DNA from: Burkholderia cenocepacia
GTDB taxonomy: Bacteria > Pseudomonadota > Gammaproteobacteria > Burkholderiales > Burkholderiaceae
Assembly (NCBI RefSeq): GCF_900446215.1
Contig: NZ_UAQZ01000007.1
Location: forward strand, 558,001-622,000
Reading direction: 5' to 3'
Length of the DNA: 64,000 nucleotides
Made by a program: the position numbers and the translations under genes
Shown here: one piece after another, positions 46,320 through 53,560 of the stretch
How positions within the stretch are numbered: the first letter of the stretch is position 1
Layout of the letters: the number at the start of each line of letters is the position of its first letter
The notes under the pieces: model-generated
What the model was told of the DNA's origin: nothing
What the model saw: the letters and a program-made list of their open reading frames with translations, nothing else
Database searches by the model: none

Positions 46320-47807
46320 TCAGAACGTGATCGTCGTGCGCACGCCGACCACCGTCTCGTCGCCGATGCGCGCGCCGGCCGCGTTCGGGTTCGGGATGCC
46401 GCCGCCCGGACGGAAGAAGTGCTGCAGGTCGGCCTGCACCTGCCACCACGGCGCGACCTGGTACTGGTAGGTCGCTTCGATGACGGTTTCCGCGCGGCGC
46501 ACCGGATAGCCGGGCGTCGTGTACACGCCGGTATCGCCGTCGAGGCCGCGCGCATGCGAGCCGATCTTCGCGTAGCCGATCGCGATGCCGGCGACGTCGT
46601 TGTCGCGTCCGGCGAACGGCGCCTTCAGCGTCACGCCGGCGTTGGCCGCGAAATCGACGACGTTGCGGTCGCCCGGCGAACCCATCACGCGCGCGAACAC
46701 GCCGACCGAACGCGGGCTGTCGGCGGACGGCCGCCACACCATCTGGTCCGCGACCGCATAGAAGCCGTAGTTGCCGCGATGCGTGGCCGGTGTGCCGTTG
46801 CTCGCCGGATCGGCGAGCGACAGCCCGTCGGTGCCGTAGCGCGGATCGTCCGCGTGCTGCGAGTGATACCAGAAGCCGAGCTTGTACGTGCCGGGCAGGC
46901 CGGCCGGCTGCGGGGCCTTCGGGTCGGCGGGCGGCGCGTTCAGCGCGTACTGCACCTCGCCGATCACGAACGCGCCGCTGCGCAGGTTGAAGTTGGTGCC
47001 GTGTGCGTTCAGCGCCTGGGCGTCGCCGTCGGTGCGGCCGGCCGGGTTGCCGTCGAACACGCCGACCATCGCGGTCCACGCATCGGCCGGCTTCACGCGC
47101 AGCCGCACGCCGAGCGACGACAGCGGGTACGCGGGGCCGCCGGACGGCAGATCGGTGGACGGCAGCACGGGCCAGCCGAACGTCGCGTTCATGAACGTCG
47201 CCGCGTTCTGGCTCACCATGAATTCCTGGTCGACGCTCTGCTGGCCGACTTTCACGTCGACCTTGCCGTCGAGCAGCGACTGCTGGTACCAGAGTTCCCA
47301 TAGGCGCGTGGTCGAGTTCGCCTCGATGCCGGTGGCGGTCTGCAACGTCTGCAGGTAGCGCTGCGTGAGGTTGGTGCCGTGGATCTGCAGCCCCGACACG
47401 TTGAACGTGCCGCCCGGCAGGCCGACCGCCTTGCCGGTGTCGACGTTGAAACCGAATTGCGTGAGCCCCTGGTATGCGCCGCCGCGACCCGTGCCGCCGG
47501 ACGTGTTGTACAGGTACTCGCTGGTCTCCTGCAGGCTCAGCGTGACGCCGTGCTCGTCGAGCACGTCACGCAGGCCACCCATGTTGCCGAGCAGGTTCGA
47601 GCGCTCCCAGAAGCCGGTCGGAGCGGGCGCGGCAGCATCGGCGGCCTGTTGCGCGGGGGCGGCGGCATCGCTCGCGCCGGCTGCCGGTTCGGCAGCGGCG
47701 GGCGACGATGCCTGCGCGAATGCGGGCGCGGCGGCGAGCGACAGCAGCAGCGCGGTGAGCGCATCGAGGCGGCGCTTGCGCGGGACGGGTGCGAGGTGAT
47801 TCTTCAT
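46320..47807 (-). CDS. Carbohydrate-selective porin, OprB family
   Basis: A 495-aa outer membrane porin. After a signal peptide (about residues 1-32, ending PAFAQ) comes an Ala/Pro linker and the OprB domain: ERSNLLGNMGGLRDVLDEHG, SLQETSEYLYNTSGGTGRGG, and strands ending with the aromatic C-terminal VRTTITF that suits BAM insertion. It faces trehalase, so trehalose or other sugar uptake is a reasonable guess. Start ATG 47807; the longer frame to 47870 lacks signal features. Confidence 0.9.
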   Translation of the reverse strand: MKNHLAPVPRKRRLDALTALLLSLAAAPAFAQASSPAAAEPAAGASDAAAPAQQAADAAAPAPTGFWERSNLLGNMGGLRDVLDEHGVTLSLQETSEYLYNTSGGTGRGGAYQGLTQFGFNVDTGKAVGLPGGTFNVSGLQIHGTNLTQRYLQTLQTATGIEANSTTRLWELWYQQSLLDGKVDVKVGQQSVDQEFMVSQNAATFMNATFGWPVLPSTDLPSGGPAYPLSSLGVRLRVKPADAWTAMVGVFDGNPAGRTDGDAQALNAHGTNFNLRSGAFVIGEVQYALNAPPADPKAPQPAGLPGTYKLGFWYHSQHADDPRYGTDGLSLADPASNGTPATHRGNYGFYAVADQMVWRPSADSPRSVGVFARVMGSPGDRNVVDFAANAGVTLKAPFAGRDNDVAGIAIGYAKIGSHARGLDGDTGVYTTPGYPVRRAETVIEATYQYQVAPWWQVQADLQHFFRPGGGIPNPNAAGARIGDETVVGVRTTITF

Positions 47808-47897
47808 TTGGGTTCCGTTGGCAGTTTGATTAGTTTGGCTGAAGAAACGGGAACGTGATGCGGGACGCATGGCGAGACGGCCCGCACGGAGCAGGGC

Positions 47898-48164
47898 TTA
47901 CGGCAGCCAGCCGCCGACACGCCAGACCTGCGCGAAGCCGACGCGCGGCGCGACCGAGCACAGCAGCGCGGCGAGCGCGAGCGCGGCCGCCGTCGCGGCG
48001 ATCAGCACGCAATCGAGCGGGCGGGGCGCCGTCGGCACGTGGGCGAGGGCCCGGCCGCGCCAGCGGCTGAATGCCCGGGCGAGCGGCGAGCGGCCGGAAA
48101 AAGAGCGGTCGCACGCGACGTGTACGACGCGCTTGAGCTTGACCGCGAACGATTGAACGAACAT
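47898..48164 (-). CDS. Small hypothetical membrane protein
   Basis: An 88-aa protein with a basic N-terminal half and one hydrophobic helix (CVLIAATAAALALAALLCSV, about residues 52-71). ATG 48164 has a good GGAGG ribosome site 7 nt upstream. It lies upstream of the porin gene on the same strand. No family recognised; real coding is likely but not certain. Confidence 0.5.
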   Translation of the reverse strand: MFVQSFAVKLKRVVHVACDRSFSGRSPLARAFSRWRGRALAHVPTAPRPLDCVLIAATAAALALAALLCSVAPRVGFAQVWRVGGWLP

Positions 48165-48712
48165 GACGCTGCCTCCGTTCCGTCCGGCGGACGCCGGACG
48201 ACGTGATCGAGCGCGGGTGCGTGACGCGGCCTGCGATCGGAGGATGGAACATAACGGAGCGTGCGACTGCCGAACCGGCGATGGCCGGCCCGGATGGAGG
48301 CGCGCTAACCCGACGAGTGCGAGCTAGCGGCGAAAGACATGCGTCTGGCTGCTATCTCGCGATGGCTTGGCCGGCCTGGACCGGCATCGAACTGCAACTA
48401 GAGCATGTATCCACGGAGGGACTCCCGTGATGAATTGGGGCGGATTGTAGTCGCGACTTTTGCTGCGGCGCAAGTAGAAAACGCATGACGGTTGCGCCGT
48501 GTGGTGTGCGCGTCGCGGCGGGCCAGGGCCGCCACACCCCCGCCCGGCAACGGCAAAGCGGGTGGTTGCGCGTTGCGCCGCACCGTTGCGTGCACGCATC
48601 GGCGCGCGATCGCGTCATCGCCCGCTGAAAGGTTTCGGTACGTCAATTCGAGGGCAAATCTTTCAGTTGCGTCATGCGGGAAATTTATTTCGAAAAACGG
48701 GGTATCGAGGGG
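48165..48712. other. Gap before the NRAMP-related gene's promoter
   Basis: No protein gene is supported. A hairpin-forming CACGGAGGGACTCCCGTG lies at about 48413-48430, and the last 60 bp before the promoter are AT-richer (GGGAAATTTATTTCGAAAAA). Confidence 0.4.
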
Positions 48713-48742
48713 TTGACTTCACTTTCGCGCGGTCCATAGAAT
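48713..48742 (+). promoter_or_regulatory. Sigma-70-type promoter of the NRAMP-related gene
   Basis: -35 TTGACT (48713-48718), 18-bp spacer, -10 TAGAAT (48737-48742). Predicted start about 48750, leaving a 5' leader of roughly 760 nt before the coding region at 49508. Confidence 0.6.
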
Positions 48743-49076
48743 CCGCCATCTTCACTCTTGGGGCCGCCGCCTTGGACGCCTGCAGTAGTCGATCTTCGAA
48801 CGAAATTTCCGCCTGAGCGACCGACGTCCGCGCCTCATCGAAGCCGCCGTTTGTCTCCCGGGCAAACGGTGCGCGCAGCAGTATTTCCGCAGCAACTCCC
48901 TACGTGCACCCTGATTCGCGCCGGTTAGCGTGATGCGTTCTCGCATGCGTTGTCCGGTTTCACCGCCGCCTGGCAGGCGGCCGCGTTCGCGCATCCGTTT
49001 CCCGGGCGCGCGAATGCCGGCCCGCACGCCGGACGGCGGTCAACCGTGTTCCCCGGAACACCGTACAGGAGCCGCC

Positions 49077-49163
49077 ATGAACGACAGTGACAGTTGTCCC
49101 TTATGCCCGCTGCATACGCAGACCCTTTTGAACCCGGGTCGCGGGGACACGCCGGCCGACTAG
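49077..49163 (+). CDS. Putative leader peptide 1 (28 aa)
   Basis: The ATG at 49077 with AGGAG upstream opens a 28-codon frame. The peptide starts MNDSDSCPLCPLHTQTLL, with acidic residues at positions 3 and 5 and a proline pair flanked by cysteines. Acidic and proline-rich starts are known to destabilise ribosomes at low magnesium in enterobacterial mgtL. Whether this peptide works that way is inference. Confidence 0.45.
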   Translation: MNDSDSCPLCPLHTQTLLNPGRGDTPAD

Positions 49164-49246
49164 CCTGACACGTCGTTCAGGCCGCTGGCTGGCCCCGCGC
49201 CCACGACGCGGCCGGCACGCCTGCCGTCGCCGCACGGAGCCAGACC

Positions 49247-49384
49247 ATGAACTTCGGCCTTCTGCTGTCGACCCTTCCGCACGTCACGGAATCGCGCCCC
49301 CACTACGACGCGATGCTGACGCTCGACGCCCGTCCGCGGGTGTTCTCCCGCCTGCTGAACCAGTTGAAAGCGTTGATCCGCTGA
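49247..49384 (+). CDS. Putative leader peptide 2 (45 aa)
   Basis: The ATG at 49247 with GGAG upstream opens a 45-codon frame: MNFGLLLSTLPHVTESRPHY then DAMLTLDARPRVFSRLL and a basic tail KALIR. The reading frame shows the third-position GC bias of real genes here. It ends 123 bp before the transporter gene. Function unknown; translation of it may affect the folding of the leader. Confidence 0.5.
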   Translation: MNFGLLLSTLPHVTESRPHYDAMLTLDARPRVFSRLLNQLKALIR

Positions 49385-49507
49385 AAGAGACACGCCGAGC
49401 GCGCCTCGGCATGCGCACGTGCGGCCGCCTTCGAGCGGCCGTCCCGCGCGCATCCCAAGGTCGCACGCTCATCGAATCGCATAACCCTTAGCCGTACGGA
49501 ACACATC

Positions 49508-51154
49508 ATGTCCACGCCCTCCAACGTCTCTCCACCGATCGCGGTCGACCGCAGCGCCGTGCTCGACGACGCCCACCTGGGCGACATCCGCGGTGCGCTC
49601 GGCACGATCCCGCACCACGACACCGGCGCACGCGGCACGTGGTGGGCGCGCCTGCGTACGCTGCTCGCGATCATCGGCCCGGGCCTGATCGTGATGGTCG
49701 GCGACAACGACGCCGGCGCATTCGGCACCTATACGCAGGCCGGCCAGAACTACGGCACGACGCTGCTGTGGACGCTGCTGCTGCTCGTGCCCGTGCTGTA
49801 CGTGAACCAGGAAATGGTGCTGCGCCTCGGCGCGGTCACGGGCGTCGGCCATGCGCGGCTGATCTTCGAACGCTTCGGCAAGTTCTGGGGCGCGTTCAGC
49901 GTGATCGACCTGTTCCTGCTCAACGCGCTGACCATCGTCACCGAATTCATCGGCATCACGTTCGTGCTGGATTTCTTCGGATTGCCGAAGGTGGCCGGCG
50001 TGTGCGTGGCCGCCGCGCTGACGATGGCCGCGGTCAGTACCGGCGATTTCCGGCGCTTCGAGCGGTTCGCGATCGGGCTGTGCGTGCTGAGCCTTCTGCT
50101 CGTGCCGGTGCTCGTGTCGATCCACCCGCCCGTCGCGCAGATGACGCGCGATTTCTTCGTGCCGAACTGGCCCGCGCACGCGAAGCTGTCGGACGTGATG
50201 CTGCTCGTGATCGGGATCGTCGGCACCACGGTCGCGCCGTGGCAGTTGTTCTTCCAGCAGAGCTACGTGATCGACAAGCGCATCACGCCGCGCTTCATGA
50301 AGTATGAAAAAGCCGATCTTTGGATCGGCATCGCGTTCGTGCTGGTCGGCGCGGTCGCGATGATCGGCTTCAGCTCGGCGCTGTTCGGCGGCCATCCGGA
50401 AGCCGGCAACTTCACCGACGCGGGCGGCATCATCGCCGGCCTCGAGAAGTATGCGGGCCGCACGAGCGCGACGCTGTTCGCGATCGCGCTGCTCGACGCG
50501 TGCATCATCGGCGCGGCGGCCGTGTCGCTGTCGACCGCGTACGCGATCGGCGACGTGTTCAAGATCCGTCACTCGCTGCACCGCGGCGTGACCGACGCGA
50601 AGGGCTTCTATCTCGTCTACTTCGGCATCGTCGCGGCGGCGGCCACACTCGTGCTGATTCCGGGCAGCCCGCTCGGCCTGTTGACCGAAGCCGTGCAGAC
50701 GCTGGCCGGCGTGCTGCTGCCGAGCGCGACGGTGTTCCTGCTCGTGCTGTGCAACGACCGTCAGGTGCTTGGGCCATGGGTCAACTCGACGAAGCTCAAC
50801 GTGTTCACGGGCGCGGTGATCTGGGTGCTGGTGCTGCTGTCGATCATCCTGACCGCGTCGGTGATGTATCCGGACATCAGCGGGGAGGCGATCGTCGACG
50901 TGCTGGTGGGCGGCACCGTGCTCGCCATCGCCGGCTATCTCGCGACGGTGCTGATTCGCCGCAACAAGCGCGTCGTCGAGCCGGCCGTCGATCGTTCGCT
51001 GCGCGACACGTGGCGCATGCCGCCGCTCGACACGCTCGAGCCGCAGAACATGACGCTCGCGACGCGGATCTGGATGGCCGTGCTGCGCGGCTATCTGGTG
51101 ATTGCGGTCGGGCTCGTGATCGTAAAGGTCGTGCAGATGACGCTGCTGAAGTAA
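49508..51154 (+). CDS. NRAMP (SLC11)-related divalent metal transporter, magnesium-type motif
   Basis: A 548-aa inner membrane transporter of about 11 helices, NRAMP fold. In helix 1 the canonical DPGN metal site is replaced by DNDAGA (Asp66 to Ala71), and in helix 6 the usual MPHN is replaced by APWQ (about 243-246), losing the sulfur ligand that selects transition metals. These changes match the NRAMP-related magnesium transporter (NRMT) clade rather than MntH. It ends with an 11-bp hairpin (51208-51234). The long leader suggests regulation after transcription starts. Automatic naming as manganese transporter MntH would probably be wrong. Confidence 0.88.
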   Translation: MSTPSNVSPPIAVDRSAVLDDAHLGDIRGALGTIPHHDTGARGTWWARLRTLLAIIGPGLIVMVGDNDAGAFGTYTQAGQNYGTTLLWTLLLLVPVLYVNQEMVLRLGAVTGVGHARLIFERFGKFWGAFSVIDLFLLNALTIVTEFIGITFVLDFFGLPKVAGVCVAAALTMAAVSTGDFRRFERFAIGLCVLSLLLVPVLVSIHPPVAQMTRDFFVPNWPAHAKLSDVMLLVIGIVGTTVAPWQLFFQQSYVIDKRITPRFMKYEKADLWIGIAFVLVGAVAMIGFSSALFGGHPEAGNFTDAGGIIAGLEKYAGRTSATLFAIALLDACIIGAAAVSLSTAYAIGDVFKIRHSLHRGVTDAKGFYLVYFGIVAAAATLVLIPGSPLGLLTEAVQTLAGVLLPSATVFLLVLCNDRQVLGPWVNSTKLNVFTGAVIWVLVLLSIILTASVMYPDISGEAIVDVLVGGTVLAIAGYLATVLIRRNKRVVEPAVDRSLRDTWRMPPLDTLEPQNMTLATRIWMAVLRGYLVIAVGLVIVKVVQMTLLK

Positions 51155-51207
51155 CGGCGACCGTCCGCGAGGAAGCGGCGCCGGCCCGGCGCCGCGCCGC
51201 ACCCTAA

Positions 51208-51234
51208 ACATGCCGGCCCGCGAGGCCGGCATGT
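51208..51234. terminator. Bidirectional terminator between NRAMP-related and LuxR genes
   Basis: A perfect 11-bp stem ACATGCCGGCC / GGCCGGCATGT with a 5-nt loop, followed by GCGTTT on the plus strand. It lies between convergent genes and may serve both. Confidence 0.7.
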
Positions 51235-51284
51235 GCGTTTACGCGATCGGCGAAACGAAACTGCGCCGCGCCGTCGCCCGCGCG

Positions 51285-52193
51285 TCAGATCAGCTCGAGC
51301 TTCGACGTCAGGTACGTGAGCTGGATCCGGTTCGCGACGCCGAAGCGCTTGCGCAGCTTGCGCAGGTGATAGTCGACGTTGTGCGCGCTGGTGTCGAGGC
51401 GCCGGCCGATCTCCTTGTCGGACGCGCCTTCGGCGATGCCGAGCAACAGCTCCTGCTCGAACGGCGTGAGCCCGTTGACCGCGCGCTCGCGCGACGTCGA
51501 GATCAGTTGCGGCGACGCGAACTTGTGTACCGACAGCCCGATCGACAGCGCCTGCTCGATCGTCGCCGGCGTGATCCATTCGCGCGTGCGGCGCGGCGCG
51601 GTGAAGCTCATGAACGCGTGCAGCCGCGTGCCGGGCACGGCCATCGAATACATGATGCCGCTGCACATCCCGTCGTCCTGCATCGTCTGCAGGAAGCCGT
51701 CGAGCGCGGCCGGGCTCACGCACGAGTCGTCGTCGCGCTCGCGGTGTTCGCGGCGCAATTGCTGCAGGTCCCACACGATCGGCATGTTGCACACGCGCGC
51801 GCCGAGCGTGCGCGGATCGACGTCGTGATGGTTGTGGCGCACGTAGTCGCCGCGATAGGTGGCCGGCGTGAATGCTTCGTGCAGGTAGAGACTTTCGACG
51901 CGCTCGCGCGCGAATTCGAGGGCGAAGTACGCGAACGTCGAGAAGCCTGTCAGATGCAGCAGGCTCGTGACGATCCGGTTGCGCTCGGCCGTGCTCTGTG
52001 CGTGCGCGAGCGTATCGGCGACGCCGAGCTTCGGCGCGTGCGGCTGCGCGACGTCGCCGCGTTTCACGTCGTCGCACCAGACGACCTGCACGGTGCGCTC
52101 GCGCAGCGTGTCCGCGCAGGCGTTCAATCCGCGCGACGAGCGGGACAAGGTGGTTGGGGCGACCGCTTCTTCATGCAATGCAATATCGGACAT
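51285..52193 (-). CDS. LuxR family transcriptional regulator
   Basis: A 302-aa regulator: an N-terminal domain related to the autoinducer-binding fold (about residues 70-220) and a C-terminal LuxR HTH (about 240-300: LTPFEQELLLGIAEGASDKE, then SAHNVDYHLRKLRKRFGV). The TWY-type residues that define classical AHL binding could not be assigned, so it may be a solo or non-AHL LuxR. Start ATG 52193; an upstream open frame to 52415 looks non-coding. It is divergent from a second LuxR and close to the type III operon, which it may control. Confidence 0.85.
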   Translation of the reverse strand: MSDIALHEEAVAPTTLSRSSRGLNACADTLRERTVQVVWCDDVKRGDVAQPHAPKLGVADTLAHAQSTAERNRIVTSLLHLTGFSTFAYFALEFARERVESLYLHEAFTPATYRGDYVRHNHHDVDPRTLGARVCNMPIVWDLQQLRREHRERDDDSCVSPAALDGFLQTMQDDGMCSGIMYSMAVPGTRLHAFMSFTAPRRTREWITPATIEQALSIGLSVHKFASPQLISTSRERAVNGLTPFEQELLLGIAEGASDKEIGRRLDTSAHNVDYHLRKLRKRFGVANRIQLTYLTSKLELI

Positions 52194-52350
52194 GAGCCAT
52201 CCCTCGGAATCGACGCGCATCGCCTGGCGGCGGCCGTATCGTGTACGGCATTCGCGGCGGTGCGACCGAGCATCGTTGTGATATGCGCCGATCGTCATCC
52301 CTGACGAAACGCGGGGGCATTGTACAAAAATGCCGGTGTGTGGGTAATAT

Positions 52351-52370
52351 GCCGTAATACTAATTGCGGC
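52351..52370. promoter_or_regulatory. lux-box-like imperfect 20-bp palindrome between the two LuxR genes
   Basis: GCCGTAATACTAATTGCGGC, with seven of ten base pairs symmetric. It sits in the AT-rich divergent promoter region (52194-52476). A lux-type box is about this size, so one or both LuxR proteins may bind it. Confidence 0.45.
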
Positions 52371-52476
52371 GAAAGGTTCATGTTCGTGCGCATATAACGA
52401 CGACCAGAAAATCATAAAGAAAAGACCAGATCGTGACGGGGCGCAGTTTCACATATTGGGAAAGGGCGGGCTCCTC

Positions 52477-53310
52477 ATGACATATGCTGACGGCGCACCA
52501 CGCGTCGAGTGGTTCTCACAAGCCGATATAGCGGCCGCCGCCGCTTATTCGAACGAATATCACGCAATCGAGCGTGACGTTTTTACCGGTATTCAAATCA
52601 CGTCCGGTAAAACCGACCTTGCGTCATTCGATTTCGCGCAATGCCATGCGCGATTGCGGCAAATCGGATTCAGTACGCTCGGTTACGGCGCGTACGAAAT
52701 GATCGGGCGGCGCATTCTGCGCGCGCATCTGCTGCGCGACCTCGCGCCGGCGACGTTCATGCAGCCGTTCATCGAAGGGATGCTGTACGAAAGCGACCCG
52801 CGCTTCGCGCAGGTGCGGCAAAGCGGCTTCCCGGTCGCGTGGCGGCTCGACGAGATCGAGGCGGCCGCGCACGGCAGCGGCGACCGCAAGGTGCTGGCGC
52901 TCGCCGGCCACTTGCGTGCGCACGCAATGAACAGCGGCGTGATCTTCAGCCTGTCGGCGCCGCGGCTCGACCTGCGCGTCGCGGTAAACGTGACGTCGGA
53001 AACGCACGGCACCGAATGGATCGACGATCGGGTGATCGGCGGCGCGCTGTCGGTCAGTCTGGCCGTGCATCGCGTCGCGCTGCCGTTCCTCGAGGCGCGG
53101 GTCGCGCGCATGCGCGGCTTCGCGCTCGGCGACGAGCAGCAGCAGGTGCTCGACCGGCTCGTGCACGGGCTGTCCGACCAGGAGATCGCGAGCGCGCTGC
53201 GCACGTCGCTGCACAAGGTCGGGCACCACATCCGCTCGCTCGAAAAACTCTTCAACGTACAGAACCGCGCGCAGCTCGCGTACCTCGCCGCGCGCCGGCT
53301 GCCGTCCTGA
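52477..53310 (+). CDS. LuxR family transcriptional regulator
   Basis: A 277-aa LuxR-type regulator with an N-terminal sensor-like domain and a C-terminal HTH (GDEQQQVLDRLVHGLSDQEI, then SLHKVGHHIRSLEKLFNV). It is of the same build as the divergent LuxR at 51285 but not close in sequence. It lies 250 bp upstream of sctV and in the same direction; a hairpin at 53428-53460 could separate them. Start ATG 52477; a TTG upstream is also in frame. Regulation of type III secretion is plausible by position only. Confidence 0.85.
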   Translation: MTYADGAPRVEWFSQADIAAAAAYSNEYHAIERDVFTGIQITSGKTDLASFDFAQCHARLRQIGFSTLGYGAYEMIGRRILRAHLLRDLAPATFMQPFIEGMLYESDPRFAQVRQSGFPVAWRLDEIEAAAHGSGDRKVLALAGHLRAHAMNSGVIFSLSAPRLDLRVAVNVTSETHGTEWIDDRVIGGALSVSLAVHRVALPFLEARVARMRGFALGDEQQQVLDRLVHGLSDQEIASALRTSLHKVGHHIRSLEKLFNVQNRAQLAYLAARRLPS

Positions 53311-53427
53311 CCCGACCCCTGCCGCAGGCGCGCGTCGGCGGCCCCGCGCGCGATGGAAGCGGTTCCGGCGGCGCGTGCCCGAGCCGGCCGCCGGGTTTCG
53401 TAGTCCGATTCGATCGTCTGAGGAAAA

Positions 53428-53460
53428 CGCGCTTTCACGCTACGAGGCGCGCTTCTTTTT
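53428..53460 (+). terminator. Weak terminator-like hairpin before sctV
   Basis: A CGCGC/GCGCG stem (53428-53432 with 53447-53451) followed by TTCTTTTT, 120 bp after the second luxR stop. It suggests that the secretion operon has its own promoter between here and 53561. Confidence 0.4.
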
Positions 53461-53560
53461 CGGCCGTTTCCCGTCGCTACACTCGTCCCATTCAACGGTC
53501 CGCGCAGCACGGGGAAGGGTTGCCCGTGCCAGCCGGCGATAACGACAGGACGACGGCACG

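Larger units (their letters stand above)
48750..49507 (+). other. Long structured leader of the NRAMP-related gene
   Basis: About 760 nt with two short ORFs that each have a ribosome site (49077-49163 and 49247-49384) and several GC-rich inverted repeats, for example CCTGA/TCAGG around 49166-49183 and GGAACA/TGTTCC-type pairing at about 49047-49060. No known riboswitch consensus was matched. The layout resembles leader-peptide attenuation. Confidence 0.5.

Noticed and set aside
48750..49507. yybP-ykoY manganese riboswitch or M-box before the NRAMP-related gene
   Set aside because: The conserved GGGGAGUAG-type core was not found; only generic GC-rich hairpins and short ORFs are visible.
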